Positions 1 through 8,708 are shown, counted from the first letter of the stretch. The stretch: DNA of 64,000 nt from Shimia_B sp038528385 (GCA_038528385.1 JBCBET010000001.1:877630-941629), one strand, 5' to 3'. Notes: a model not told the origin generated them from the sequence alone. Numbers and translations: made by a program.

Positions 1-293
1 TGAAACGGCGGAAGCGTAGCTCCTGATCCCATCCCTCGGTTGAGCGCCTGGGCTCCCGCCGCAACCTGCGCCGAAACGACTCAGTTCGTGGATATTGACC
101 CTGCGGCGGTCCCGGCCGGCGTGTCACCACAAAGGTGACGCAAGGTCACTGTTTCGCTTTGAGGCTCGGAGCGGGCTGGACCCCTCTCCGTGTTTCAAAT
201 CTGGGGTTTTTCGTGACGCGAATTCTTCACATTCCTTGACTTCGCCGAGCCTCTCCCGCTACATCAGAGGCGGTAACGAAGGGTATTGGTCCT
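1..293. other. Left edge, no gene seen
   Basis: No convincing coding region is visible here. The first three bases could be the stop codon of a gene lying outside the window. The last part is the leader of the VPLPA-CTERM gene, with a weak purine-rich GAAGG about ten bases before its GTG start. Short open frames crossing this stretch do not continue in a protein-like way. Confidence 0.5.
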
Positions 294-932
294 GTGAAGA
301 AGATTGTTCGCGCAGCCGCATTGGTGGTGGCATCTGTCCTCGGGTCGGCGGTCCACGCGACCACTGTGACGCCGGTCTACGCCGATTGCGATCCGAGCAT
401 CGCGAATTTCGGGCCGGGCACGGGCACTTGCTCTCCCCATGCATGGAGATCCGACGCGGACCGAGTGGGCTACGACCATTCCGACGGGCGGTTTTTCTCC
501 CTCGGGCTGACGACCGGGCCGCAGGACGTGTCCGAACTCGTGCTGCACATCGCTCCCGCCTTTACCAGACAGGCCTCCATTGTGGAGGTGACCTACACCC
601 CCTCCGGACACAAGGAAGCGGCGAAGATCTACGGTGCCGTCGATGACGGGACCGGCGGCGTGGACATGTCTTCGATGACGCTTCTTGGCGTCGTCCATAA
701 CGGTGCCGGCGGATACAAGCCCGACCACAACACGCTGACCTTCTCGGGCGTCTACGACTTCCTGATCTTCGCTGACGCGTCGAAGGAAGTTTACGGCGAT
801 ACGCAGTCGACGGATGGCTACGACATCGACTCCGTCACCGTGCTCGCGGCCGTGCCGCTGCCTGCGGGTATGGTCCTGCTTCTGAGCGCGTTCGGCGGCC
901 TCGCCCTGCTGCGGCGCCGCGCCTCCGCCTAA
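294..932 (+). CDS. VPLPA-CTERM sorting domain-containing secreted protein
   Basis: A 212-residue exported protein of unknown function starting at GTG. Residues 1-22 are a signal peptide (MKKIVRAAALVVASVLGSAV... cleaved after an AxA-like site). The last ~25 residues are the tripartite sorting signal typical of Rhodobacteraceae: VPLPAG, a hydrophobic helix, then the basic tail RRRASA. In known systems (PEP-CTERM and its VPLPA variant) such tails are thought to be cut by an archaeo/exosortase during export to the surface. The body has a Cys pair near residues 32 and 46 and no recognisable catalytic motif. No exosortase gene is in the window. The GTG is chosen because it begins the signal peptide; product class is secure, function is not. 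Confidence 0.85.
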   Translation: MKKIVRAAALVVASVLGSAVHATTVTPVYADCDPSIANFGPGTGTCSPHAWRSDADRVGYDHSDGRFFSLGLTTGPQDVSELVLHIAPAFTRQASIVEVTYTPSGHKEAAKIYGAVDDGTGGVDMSSMTLLGVVHNGAGGYKPDHNTLTFSGVYDFLIFADASKEVYGDTQSTDGYDIDSVTVLAAVPLPAGMVLLLSAFGGLALLRRRASA

Positions 933-991
933 GCCACCACTTTCATCAGCATCGACACTGCTGCCACGCCGCATGTGTGCGGCGTGATGGC

Positions 992-1252
992 TCAGAAGTC
1001 GAAAATATCTCCGAGCAGGTCTCCGATCCCGTCCCGCTTCTTTGGTCTGCGGGGACGCTGGCTCGTGTCCTCGTCGTACCGCTGAGCCCCTTGACCCGGG
1101 GGCGGTGGCGGCGGCATGGAGGAACTGCCTTCGATGATCTTGTCCAGCTCTCCGCGATCCAGCCAGACACCGCGACAGCGCGGGCAATAGTCGATCTCGA
1201 CGCCGGAGCGGTCGGTCATCACGAGCGTCGTCCCGTCGACTGGACATTGCAT
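992..1252 (-). CDS. TFIIB-type zinc finger protein
   Basis: An 86-residue cytosolic protein. The N-terminal ~42 residues form a zf-TFIIB domain: CPVDGT at residues 3-8 and the signature YCPRCRGVWLDRGELDKI at about 22-39, including the metal-binding CxxC. A proline run (PPPPPP) and a basic linker (RPRRPKKRD) follow, ending in a hydrophobic/acidic tail GDLLGDIFDF. The family is widespread and uncharacterised; a single zinc-binding module suggests a protein- or nucleic-acid-binding adaptor. It is transcribed away from the next gene, whose signal peptide begins about 110 bases further on, so the two probably share a divergent promoter region. Confidence 0.85.
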   Translation of the reverse strand: MQCPVDGTTLVMTDRSGVEIDYCPRCRGVWLDRGELDKIIEGSSSMPPPPPPGQGAQRYDEDTSQRPRRPKKRDGIGDLLGDIFDF

Positions 1253-1364
1253 GGCGCATCTCCTCTCTTTGCTATGGTGGGAGATTTGTCGCGGCCCGGG
1301 CGGCGCACGCGGCCCGTTGATCCCGGTTAACGCGCAATTAACCTTTATGAATCAGCGTGGCCCC

Positions 1365-2081
1365 ATGGTCCGCGCCGTTCTTTCGTTGCTCCTCGTCCTC
1401 GTACCGGCGCTGGTCCAGGCGGGGGCCTGGGCCCGGGGCGACGGACGCGCCTTTCTGTCGTTCGGCCTGGAGGCGGGGCCCGACACGCAGGTCCTCACCA
1501 CCTACGCCGAATACGGGCTCTCGCCCGAGATCACGCTGGGCTTCGACGGCTTCACCGATCTGCAGAACGAGAGCCTCACCGCGATCCTCTTCGGGCGCTA
1601 CACCTTTCCCGCGGAGGGACCCCATGTCTTCGCGCTCGGCGGCGGACTGGGCGGGGAGTACCGCATCGACACCCGTGAGCAGCGCTTCGTCGCAGGCGGG
1701 CCGATCCTCACCGTGGACCATGTCCGCTCCGGCGGGTTCCTGCGCCTCACGGCCCATTACGGGCGTGCGCTCGACAGCGGGTGGTTCGCCGCCGATGCAA
1801 GCTACGACGTGGGCCGGCTGGAGAGTGGCACGGACCCGCCCCTGCCCGATGTCACGATCGGGCGCGCCAAGCTCGATCTTACCTATGGACACCGCGCGTC
1901 GGAGCGTCTGGCCGTCATGGGCCAACTCTTCGTCTACGACGACGACCAAAGCGCCCCGAGCTACACGCTGGAGGCCTCCACGACCTATGATTTCGGCGTG
2001 GGCGTGGGTGTCATCGGTCTGAAGCAGGGTCTGGAAGGGGGACGCCCGTCTCTCAAACTCGGCGTCTGGCGGAGTTTCTGA
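1365..2081 (+). CDS. Hypothetical exported beta-rich outer-membrane-like protein
   Basis: About 238 residues, not recognised as a named family. The first ~18 residues (MVRAVLSLLLVLVPALVQ) are a signal peptide. The rest alternates hydrophobic and polar residues in short strands (for example TLGFDGFTD, AILFGRYTF, LGLGGEYRI-like segments) and ends in WRSF, a terminal aromatic Phe as seen in many outer-membrane beta-barrel proteins. This pattern suggests a small barrel, but that is inference. An alternative ATG at 1347 would add six residues before the signal peptide; 1365 is preferred because it puts the basic residue directly before the hydrophobic core. A GC hairpin follows the stop. Confidence 0.7.
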   Translation: MVRAVLSLLLVLVPALVQAGAWARGDGRAFLSFGLEAGPDTQVLTTYAEYGLSPEITLGFDGFTDLQNESLTAILFGRYTFPAEGPHVFALGGGLGGEYRIDTREQRFVAGGPILTVDHVRSGGFLRLTAHYGRALDSGWFAADASYDVGRLESGTDPPLPDVTIGRAKLDLTYGHRASERLAVMGQLFVYDDDQSAPSYTLEASTTYDFGVGVGVIGLKQGLEGGRPSLKLGVWRSF

Positions 2082-2140
2082 GGAGGTGCCTAGGTGCGCG
2101 CGCCAGGCTGCCGGAGCAGTGGCAGGTGGCCCGAGCAGTG

Positions 2141-2162
2141 ACGGGCGCCCGAAGGCGCCCGT
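2141..2162. terminator. GC hairpin between convergent genes
   Basis: Perfect 9-bp inverted repeat ACGGGCGCC / GGCGCCCGT with a CGAA tetraloop, lying between the stop codons of two convergent genes. There is no U tract on either side, so it could act as a bidirectional terminator or only as an mRNA 3'-end stabiliser. Confidence 0.55.
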
Positions 2163-2168
2163 AGATCG

Positions 2169-2333
2169 TTAGCCGATGGTGGCCACGCAGCTCTCGCTGG
2201 TCTCGTCCCACACCTGCCCGGTTTCACAAATCTGCGCGGTGGTCTGGGTGTGCATGCCTCCGCCGCACATGGCCGCCGCGGATATGGGCGCGGCGAATAC
2301 GATGGCGAAGGTGACGAACTTCAATGTCTTCAT
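2169..2333 (-). CDS. Small secreted Cys-containing protein
   Basis: A 54-residue protein with a signal peptide (MKTLKFVTFAIVFAAPISAAA) and a mature part of about 33 residues with three cysteines: C near the cleavage site, then CETGQVWDETSESCV near the C terminus. The C-x(n)-G-x-V-W-D-x(5)-C-V pattern resembles tiny exported proteins common in Rhodobacteraceae and distantly resembles chitin-binding type Cys motifs. The start was moved inward from a longer open frame because the signal peptide begins here and a GGAG-like site (agGAGaac) precedes the ATG. Function unknown. Confidence 0.75.
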   Translation of the reverse strand: MKTLKFVTFAIVFAAPISAAAMCGGGMHTQTTAQICETGQVWDETSESCVATIG

Positions 2334-2415
2334 TGTTGGTTCTCCTGTGGCTTGCCCGTGAGAGGGTGACGCTAGGGAACGCTGGGTCAACCCCCGCGCC
2401 CCGCGCCGCGGCGCA

Positions 2416-2724
2416 TTACCACGTGTCGAGGACGTCGAATGCCGCATCCTTCGGCGCGGGCTCTGGCGTGTCGGGCGTGGTTTGCTGCCGGATCCGCACG
2501 ACCTCGCCTGTGCGCGTCTCCCAGAACCGCGGGTCGCCGAGCACCTCGGGCGGCAGGCGATCCCGCAGGAAAACCTTTCGCTCGACGCGCTGAACAACGA
2601 CCTCCATGGCCTCCGAGCGTTGGGGCATCTGCCCGGCGGCGAAGCCGTCGCGCAGAACCTTCGCGCGGGCCTCGAGCGATCTGATCACCGCCTTGAGACG
2701 GGCATATTCGTCGGCCGGATGCAT
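2416..2724 (-). CDS. Conserved hypothetical protein
   Basis: A 102-residue cytosolic protein with no signal or membrane segment. Residues 5-35 form a charged amphipathic helix (DEYARLKAVIRSLEARAKVLRDGF), the middle is basic, and the C terminus is proline-rich (TPDTPEPAPKD). I do not recognise a domain. It lies in the same direction as the DUF427 gene upstream (gap ~40 bases), so the two may be cotranscribed. Codon use matches its neighbours, which supports it being real. Confidence 0.6.
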   Translation of the reverse strand: MHPADEYARLKAVIRSLEARAKVLRDGFAAGQMPQRSEAMEVVVQRVERKVFLRDRLPPEVLGDPRFWETRTGEVVRIRQQTTPDTPEPAPKDAAFDVLDTW

Positions 2725-2764
2725 GCCCGATCCTGCGGCGACTTTGGTTAAGACGGCCTTAACA

Positions 2765-3232
2765 TCACCAATGCCGCGTGCCCGGCGCGCCCTTCACGAT
2801 CCCGCGCAGGTTTTCCGTCACCCAGCCGCCGTAGAAATCGCCGGGCTGTGCCGTCACCGCGAGTCCGTCGACGCTCGCGCTGTCGAGCGCGGCGGGATAG
2901 ATGGCGACGAAATCCTTTATGGCGGCAAAGCGGCGCGTGGGGCGGGCATAGCTCCACGCCACGCGCGGCAGGATCGTGTCGCCGAGCTTCAGGCTCCAGT
3001 AGCTGGCCTGCCCCTTCCATTCGCAGATGCTGCCGCCCTTCGCCGGAAGGAGCTCCGCGCGGATGTCCTCGGGCGGGAAGTAGTAGGTCGGCGCGTGATG
3101 GGTCTCGCAAACGCGCCAGGCATCGAGGCTATCGAGCAGGAGCGCGCCCCCGGCCTCCGCGCGGATGCGGTAGGGGGCGGGTTCGAGCAGCGGCGGGCGC
3201 GGGTAGGATTGGACGTCTTCTTTTGCGAGCAT
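2765..3232 (-). CDS. DUF427 domain-containing protein
   Basis: A 155-residue protein matching the DUF427 family along most of its length: APYRIRAEAGGALLLDS near 20-36, YYFPPEDI near 50-57, SICEWKGQASYWSL near 67-80, and the terminal FYGGWVTENLRG block. The family folds as a small beta barrel with conserved aromatic and acidic residues lining a pocket; its ligand and function are not known. No signal peptide. It is divergent from the exported hypothetical gene starting at 3270, with only 37 bases between starts. Confidence 0.85.
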   Translation of the reverse strand: MLAKEDVQSYPRPPLLEPAPYRIRAEAGGALLLDSLDAWRVCETHHAPTYYFPPEDIRAELLPAKGGSICEWKGQASYWSLKLGDTILPRVAWSYARPTRRFAAIKDFVAIYPAALDSASVDGLAVTAQPGDFYGGWVTENLRGIVKGAPGTRHW

Positions 3233-3269
3233 GGGTGGCAGGTAGCGCAGGCGCGCTAGGTGTCAGCCC

Positions 3270-3689
3270 ATGCGAAGCTTTCTCCTCCTGCTCCTCGCCG
3301 CGGGCCCCGCCGCCGCCTGGGATTTCACCGCCGGCACGCCTTGCACACTCACCCATGCCGAGCCGCCGCTCGAGGTCATCCTCACCCACGACCCCGCCGC
3401 GCCGCTCTACACGATCACGCTGCGCCGCTCGGAGCCCTGGCCTGTGGGCGGCATCTTCTCGATCACCTTCGAGGGCGGGATCACGATCTCCACCAACCGC
3501 CACGTCCTGAGCGAGGCGGGCCGGGCGCTCACCGTGGCAGACCGCGGCTTCGGCAATGTCATCGACGGCATGGTGACCTCGCCCAGGGCCATCGCACGGC
3601 TCGAGGGTGTGGAGGAGCGATTTTCCCTCACGGGCGCCGCCGAGCCTGCCCGCGCGCTCGAGGCCTGCCAGCCGGCCCCCGCTGCTTGA
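3270..3689 (+). CDS. Hypothetical exported protein
   Basis: A 139-residue protein with a signal peptide ending AAGPAAA (residues 1-16), followed by a beta-rich domain with two cysteines (C24 in GTPCTLTH and C133 in EACQP) that may form a disulphide. Short strand-like segments such as YTITLRR, FSITFEGG, ITISTN suggest an immunoglobulin-like or lipocalin-like periplasmic fold. I do not recognise the family. It precedes the PPOX-like gene by 30 bases on the same strand and may share its transcript. Confidence 0.65.
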   Translation: MRSFLLLLLAAGPAAAWDFTAGTPCTLTHAEPPLEVILTHDPAAPLYTITLRRSEPWPVGGIFSITFEGGITISTNRHVLSEAGRALTVADRGFGNVIDGMVTSPRAIARLEGVEERFSLTGAAEPARALEACQPAPAA

Positions 3690-3719
3690 CAGCGCCGGCG
3701 CCCCCGGCACTCTCGCGCC

Positions 3720-4193
3720 ATGACTGAGAAAACCGATCCCTTCCGCCCCCTCGATGATGACGCACGGGCGATCATGGCAGCACTCCTCGAGGAGCCGCAC
3801 GCGGCGCTGGCGGTCATCGACCCCGCCACCGGCACGCCCCAGGTGACGCGCATCGGCTTCACCTGGCTCGAGGGGGCCGCGCTCACGATCCTCTCCACGC
3901 TTTCCACACACACGGGCGCGCTCGCCGAAAACCCCGCCTGTGGCCTCATGGTGGGCAGCCCGGGCGCGAAGGGCGATCCTCTCACCCATCCGCGGCTTTC
4001 GCTAGATGCGCGCGCGGTGCAGCGCGACAAGGAGGCCTGGCGCGACCGCTACCTCGCTGCACGCCCGAAGACGCAGCTCTACTACGATTTCACCGATTTC
4101 GGGCTCTACGAGTTCGAGGTCACGGGCGGGTTGCTGAACGGCGGTTTCGGCAAGGCCTTCAAGATCGCGCCCGGAGACCTCCCCAAAACGTAA
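3720..4193 (+). CDS. Pyridoxamine 5'-phosphate oxidase-like (HugZ-type) flavin-binding protein
   Basis: A 157-residue single-domain split-barrel protein. Evidence is the arrangement ALLEEPHAALAVIDPATGTPQVTRIGF at 22-48, LTILSTLSTHTGALAENP at 55-72 and LMVGSPGAKGDPLTHPRLSL at 76-95, the last block being typical of the HugZ / PPOX superfamily. These proteins bind FMN or heme and dimerise; substrate here cannot be told. The length fits the short family members lacking the C-terminal DUF2470 domain. A strong GC hairpin follows two bases after the stop. Confidence 0.8.
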   Translation: MTEKTDPFRPLDDDARAIMAALLEEPHAALAVIDPATGTPQVTRIGFTWLEGAALTILSTLSTHTGALAENPACGLMVGSPGAKGDPLTHPRLSLDARAVQRDKEAWRDRYLAARPKTQLYYDFTDFGLYEFEVTGGLLNGGFGKAFKIAPGDLPKT

Positions 4194-4195
4194 GA

Positions 4196-4222
4196 CGCCG
4201 CCGGGAGCCTCGCCCGGCGGCG
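4196..4222. terminator. GC hairpin between convergent genes
   Basis: Perfect 10-bp inverted repeat CGCCGCCGGG / CCCGGCGGCG with a 7-base loop, directly after the PPOX-like gene and before the stop of the beta-helix gene on the other strand. No U run follows, but position and strength suit a bidirectional terminator. Confidence 0.6.
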
Positions 4223-4244
4223 CGTCACCTACCTGCGGAGAGGC

Positions 4245-6536
4245 CTAGTCCGGCCGGTCCATCCGCGCGGTGATGAGGATACGGCCCTGCGCCGCTTCGG
4301 GCCAGGTGACCCGCGCCTGGCTGCCATCGGGGCCCTGTTGGAGCGAGACGTAGGGAAACTCCGTCACCCGGACGTTGAAGGCGTTGTTGATCGGGCCCAC
4401 CGGGACGATCCCCTCCACGTGACGCACCCGACCGCCGAAGGGCAGGTTGGGCGCACATTCCACGTTCCACGTCACCGCCGGCGAATTCTGGTCGAAGGTC
4501 TTCTTGAGCGGGTTCATCGTGATCGTGTTGATCCCGTCGAACGTGTTCGCCTCGAACGTGACGTTGCGCATGATCCCGTAATCGAGATCAGCGAAGGAGG
4601 TGTCCACGCCATCCACCCGGTCAATGGCGCCGTTCAATGCCTTGAAGGCGTTGCCGATGACCGCGAGCCCCTTGATGTAGAACCCCTCGCCGAAGGGCTT
4701 CATGACGATGAAGTTGAACCAGGGCGCCACGTCGTTGGCGGTGAAGATGTTGCCGGTGATGGTGAGCCCGCCGAAGGGGAGCTGGTTGGCGAAATCCGGG
4801 TCGGCCTCGTACTCGTTCGTCCATTCCACGAAGCTGTTATCGAGGTAATTGCCGGTGATGTAGGCCTTCACGTTGGTATGAGCGAAGATGACGCCCGCGC
4901 TGCGCACTCCGTCGGTGACGGCATCGTCCTGGAACCAGTGGTTGCCATTGAAGGACGATCCGCCCCCGCCGATGATGCAGAAATGCTTGAACCGCACCAC
5001 GCGGTTGTCGCGGATCTTCACATCGTTGGCGTTGGCGTTGAAGCCCACCGTCGTGCGCGCGCTCGTTGGCAGCGGTGCATCCGAGGAAAACCAGTTGCAG
5101 CGGTCGATCATCATGCCCTGGCAGGCGAGGCCCGCGCTCGTGATGCCGCGTTGGGCTGGCCGGGTGATGAAGCAGTCCTTCACGTGAAAGATCGAGCCGT
5201 CGAGCGCCAGCATGATCGCACTGCCGATCCCGCCGCATTGGAGGTCGATGGAATCCAGCGTGAACTGCGACAGGCGGTCGAAGCCGCTGAAATCGAGCGC
5301 GTATTTGAAGCGCGTGAAGGTGAAGTTTTGCGTGCCCGACCCGCCATAGAGCGCCTGGGTGAGGGTGAGCGTTCGTGCGGCGACGTTCTTGGCGGTAACA
5401 TAGATCTCGCGGCCCACGCCCACGCCCTCCACGAGCGATCCCACGGCGATGTTGGCCACCTCCGCAACCCCGGTGAGCGTTTTGGGATCGTTGGTGTTGT
5501 AGCTCGCTTGCGCGGTCACGACGTCTGGCGCCCATGCGGGTGAGGGATCGAGCTGGATCTGCCCGTTGCGGATCACGCGGCGGGATTCGAAGACCGTGCG
5601 ATTGACCACCGCCGCCTGCATGTCGAGCGGCTCCGTGAGGCGGATCCGGCGGCCGTTCATGTCGAGGCTCTCGTGATCAGAGAAGTCCATCAGCACCTGG
5701 AATGCCTTCTTGAAGGCCAGAACCTCGTCCCCGAAGGCGTCCTCGTAATTGGCGAGATCGTAGTTCTTAAGGAGCAGGAACTTCGCCGCCTCGGGCATCG
5801 CCACCGTCCCCTCGAAGCGGACACGGTTTTCGAAGGTCATGTCGCTGGCCAGGAAGTAGCTCCCCGCGGGCACGAAGACCTCGCGCCCCTGCGCGGCGGC
5901 ATCGGCGGCCTCGAAGGCGGCCACGTTGTCCGTCGTCCCGTCGCCCACAGCGCCGAAATCGATCACGTTCACCGCGCCCACATTGTCCGATAGGAAGACC
6001 GCCGAGACGTCCTCGACCTCGATGTCGTCGATCCGCACGACGCCGCCGTTGGCGCCGGTCAGATCGAGCCCCACATGCGCAAAGAGCGCGCCGGTACCCC
6101 AGGGCATGTCGACCCCGCCGCGCGCGCCGGTGCCCACGATGGCGCGGACCTCCACGATCTCGCCATAGGTGTCGAGCGCCTTGGAGGGCCCGGTCTGCAC
6201 CACGCCCGCCAGGTTCACGCCGCCCGCCGCCCCGGCCCAGGCCGCGATGCGCACCGAGGGGAAGGAGCCCGACAGGCACTTCACCCGGGCGCGGATCTGC
6301 AGGTAGCAGCCGGGCAGGATCGGCGTCTCGCCGGTATAGCGCACCCGCGTCGTGGACTGGTTCTTCAGGATTTCGAGCGCGCCGCCGAAATCCTGGTCGG
6401 CAGGAACGAACGCCGCATTCGCGGCCGTGTCGTAGGTGTCGGAGCCCGGCGTGCCGTCACCGCTCGACCAGACGTCGAGCCCGTTTGCAAATGCCGGCGG
6501 CTGGAAGATGATGCCCTCGGTGATCGCCTTGTTCAT
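4245..6536 (-). CDS. Right-handed beta-helix (pectate lyase superfamily / GH28-related) protein
   Basis: A 763-residue protein. Residues ~20-185 form a carbohydrate-binding-like jelly roll (ends RIDDIEVEDVSAVFL). At ~190 begins the pectate-lyase-3 start motif VNVIDFGAVGDGTTDNVAAFEAA, followed by VFVPAGSYFL; residues ~410-690 show repeated ITGN / IRDN / VIGNAF type turns of a parallel beta-helix. No signal peptide is visible, unlike true secreted pectinases, so export by another route or a structural role (tail-spike-like) is possible. No catalytic acid set can be assigned with confidence. Related proteins occur singly in many Rhodobacteraceae. It stands alone between a terminator hairpin and an unrelated divergent SDR gene. 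Confidence 0.75.
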   Translation of the reverse strand: MNKAITEGIIFQPPAFANGLDVWSSGDGTPGSDTYDTAANAAFVPADQDFGGALEILKNQSTTRVRYTGETPILPGCYLQIRARVKCLSGSFPSVRIAAWAGAAGGVNLAGVVQTGPSKALDTYGEIVEVRAIVGTGARGGVDMPWGTGALFAHVGLDLTGANGGVVRIDDIEVEDVSAVFLSDNVGAVNVIDFGAVGDGTTDNVAAFEAADAAAQGREVFVPAGSYFLASDMTFENRVRFEGTVAMPEAAKFLLLKNYDLANYEDAFGDEVLAFKKAFQVLMDFSDHESLDMNGRRIRLTEPLDMQAAVVNRTVFESRRVIRNGQIQLDPSPAWAPDVVTAQASYNTNDPKTLTGVAEVANIAVGSLVEGVGVGREIYVTAKNVAARTLTLTQALYGGSGTQNFTFTRFKYALDFSGFDRLSQFTLDSIDLQCGGIGSAIMLALDGSIFHVKDCFITRPAQRGITSAGLACQGMMIDRCNWFSSDAPLPTSARTTVGFNANANDVKIRDNRVVRFKHFCIIGGGGSSFNGNHWFQDDAVTDGVRSAGVIFAHTNVKAYITGNYLDNSFVEWTNEYEADPDFANQLPFGGLTITGNIFTANDVAPWFNFIVMKPFGEGFYIKGLAVIGNAFKALNGAIDRVDGVDTSFADLDYGIMRNVTFEANTFDGINTITMNPLKKTFDQNSPAVTWNVECAPNLPFGGRVRHVEGIVPVGPINNAFNVRVTEFPYVSLQQGPDGSQARVTWPEAAQGRILITARMDRPD

Positions 6537-6781
6537 GGATGCCCCTTTCGCGCCGAGGCCGCGCGGGGCGGCTCGGGCTCTCGATTGTCGCGTGTCTGAA
6601 TGTGCCCGGCGCCTGCGCGGTGCCGCAGCGCGAAGAGGGGTAGGTGCTAGGGGTTAATGCGTCCTTGGGGCACCGTGACGGTGGGCTCTTGCCAAGACCG
6701 CACGCCCCCCGTGACCCGCGGTGCAGGGGGCGTTAAACTTCGTGAGACGCAGTCCTCTCACAGCCAGAAAAGGCCCGCCCC

Positions 6782-7558
6782 ATGCCCAACACTGCCCTCA
6801 TCACCGGTGCCTCCGTCGGGATCGGCGCCGAATTCGCCCGGTTCCACGCCAGACGGGGCGGCGACCTCGTCATCGTCGCCCGCCGAACGGAGGCGCTCGA
6901 GGCCCTGAAGGCCGAGCTCGAGGGCGCGCATGACGTCGCCGTTCACGTCCTCACGGCCGATCTCGCGACCAGGACAGGTGCTGAGCAGCTCATGGCCGAC
7001 GTGGACGCGCTCGGCGTCGACATCGACATCCTGATCAATAATGCCGGGCTCGGGGGCTCCGGGCTCCATATCGAGCGCGACGCTGCCGCCGAGCGCGCCA
7101 TGATCGAGCTCAACGTCCAGACCCTCGTGGCCCTCACCCATCATTTCGGGGGCCAGATGGCCGCGCGCGGCCGCGGAAAGATCCTCAACGTGGGCTCCAC
7201 CGCGGGCTTCATGCCCGGCCCCCGCCAGGCGGTCTATTTCGCGACAAAAGCCTTCGTGAACAGCTTTTCCCAGGCCGTGGATCAAGAGCTGCGGTCGAAG
7301 GGCGTCACCTGCACGGTGCTCGCGCCGGGCTACGTGGAAACGGAATTCGCGAAGGTCGCAGATCTCGAGGGCACGAACCTCGTCAAGCAGAAGGGCGACA
7401 CACCCCAGAACGTGGCCCGCATCGGCTACAACGCCATGCGCGCGGGCGAGCTCGTCTCCATCAACGAGAAGATGCTGGGCTTCATGCTGGGCTGGATCGT
7501 GCCTCTTCTGCCGCGCCGCGCGGTGCTCAGGATGGTCGATCGCATGCAAGCGAAGTGA
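6782..7558 (+). CDS. SDR family NAD(P)-dependent oxidoreductase
   Basis: A 258-residue classical short-chain dehydrogenase. The cofactor motif is TGASVGIG (residues 8-15), followed by NNAG at ~86, the catalytic Ser in NVGSTAGF at ~138-145, and the YxxxK pair in VYFATKAF at ~151-158. The R residues in VARRTEAL after strand 2 suggest NADP(H). A C-terminal amphipathic/hydrophobic part (MLGFMLGWIVPLLPRRAVL) resembles membrane-associated SDRs of the DltE/YqjQ type. Its stop overlaps the GTG of the next gene by four bases, so the two are translationally coupled. Substrate unknown. Confidence 0.9.
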   Translation: MPNTALITGASVGIGAEFARFHARRGGDLVIVARRTEALEALKAELEGAHDVAVHVLTADLATRTGAEQLMADVDALGVDIDILINNAGLGGSGLHIERDAAAERAMIELNVQTLVALTHHFGGQMAARGRGKILNVGSTAGFMPGPRQAVYFATKAFVNSFSQAVDQELRSKGVTCTVLAPGYVETEFAKVADLEGTNLVKQKGDTPQNVARIGYNAMRAGELVSINEKMLGFMLGWIVPLLPRRAVLRMVDRMQAK

Positions 7559-8229
7559 CGACGCCCGAGGATGTGATGCGCTGGCTGCGCGCGGAGGCCT
7601 CCGAGGACAACCGCGCCAGCCTCGCGCGCTACAACATCCCCACCGAGCATGCCCTCGGCATTCCCATGGGTGTCCTGAAGAAGCAGGCCAAGCACTGGGG
7701 CCGCGATCACAGCCTCGCCCGTGCGCTCTGGCCGGAAAGAACCTACGAGGCGCGCATCATCGCGGCCCACGTCGCAGATCCCGCGATGACCGATGCCGCG
7801 CTCATGGATGCGTGGACGGCGGATTTCGACAATTGGGCGATCTGCGACACCTGCTGCTTCACGCTCTTCGCCAAGGCCCCGCCGCGGTGGGAGCGGGTCC
7901 CGGCCTACGCCGCGCAGGAGGAGGAATTCGTCAAGCGCACCGCCTTCGCGCTCATCTTGTCCATGACCAAGCACGACAAGAGCGCGCCCGACGCAGCCTT
8001 CACCGGCACCTTCCCGCTCATCGAGGCCGCCGCGGCAGACCCTCGCCCGCTCGTGTCCAAAGCCGCGGACATGGCCCTCCGTGCCATCGGCAAGAAAAAC
8101 GCCGCGTTGCACAAATCCGCCGTCGCCCTCTCCGAAAAGCTCGCGAAATCAACGGACAAGCAGGTGCAAAAGGTCGGCCGCAAGTGCCTCAGGGAACTCA
8201 TGAGCGAGAAGGTGCGCGCCCGCCTCTAG
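7555..8229 (+). CDS. DNA alkylation repair protein (AlkD-like HEAT-repeat)
   Basis: A 224-residue all-helical protein starting at a GTG inside the stop of the preceding SDR gene (GTGA). Features typical of the AlkD / DUF4-HEAT family: VPMGVLKKQAK-like segment GIPMGVLKKQAKHWG (38-52), LWPERTYEARIIAAHVAD (61-78), DFDNWAICDTCC (97-108, the W/D pair that grips DNA) and KSAVALSEKLAKSTDKQVQKVGRKCL at the end. AlkD proteins are monofunctional glycosylases removing bulky or positively charged N-alkyl purines. Enzymatic activity is inferred from family only. Confidence 0.8.
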   Translation: MTTPEDVMRWLRAEASEDNRASLARYNIPTEHALGIPMGVLKKQAKHWGRDHSLARALWPERTYEARIIAAHVADPAMTDAALMDAWTADFDNWAICDTCCFTLFAKAPPRWERVPAYAAQEEEFVKRTAFALILSMTKHDKSAPDAAFTGTFPLIEAAAADPRPLVSKAADMALRAIGKKNAALHKSAVALSEKLAKSTDKQVQKVGRKCLRELMSEKVRARL

Positions 8230-8249
8230 GGTGAGTTTCCGTCCGCGAC

Positions 8250-8651
8250 CTATGCCCCGATGCCGGGCTCCGGCAGGAACTGAACGGCCCCGATCTGCCA
8301 GCCCTCCGCCGTCTCGATCATGAGATAATCGAGGTAGTGGAACTGGCCTTGGTCATCCTCGATCTGCACCATCTGCCAGAGGTTCCCGCCGATCTCGCGC
8401 AGCTCAAGGTACCGCACGTCGGTGTTCTTCCAGACCATCGGATAGCCATTGCGCACCATCATTCCGAAGCGCTCGCTATCCCCGAACATCCGCTTGATAT
8501 TGGGCGCGGCGAAGCTGAACGCCTGCGCGAAATCGTCGGCGCGGAAGGCCTCCATCTGGCCGTCGATCGTGGCGCGAATACCGTCATTCTGCGCCGTCAC
8601 CGGGCCGGCGAGCCCCACCACCAGCAAGATTATTCCAAAGATGCGTGCCAT
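8250..8651 (-). CDS. DUF4864 domain-containing exported protein
   Basis: A 133-residue protein with a signal peptide (MARIFGIILLVVGLAGPVTA) and a mature NTF2-like domain: IRATIDGQMEAFRADDFAQAF at the front, FGDSERFGMMV, YPMVWKNTDVRYLELRE, and a final YLMIETAEGWQIGAVQF strand. This matches DUF4864, a periplasmic family of unknown role common in Rhodobacterales. It is convergent with the alkylation repair gene (20-base gap) and lies about 57 bases downstream of the lysyl-tRNA synthetase gene start side of the next unit. Confidence 0.8.
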   Translation of the reverse strand: MARIFGIILLVVGLAGPVTAQNDGIRATIDGQMEAFRADDFAQAFSFAAPNIKRMFGDSERFGMMVRNGYPMVWKNTDVRYLELREIGGNLWQMVQIEDDQGQFHYLDYLMIETAEGWQIGAVQFLPEPGIGA

Positions 8652-8708
8652 CGCGAAACTCCTCTTAAGGCCAAAGAGCCTAATCCGGTTAAGTCACGGG
8701 TCAACGCA

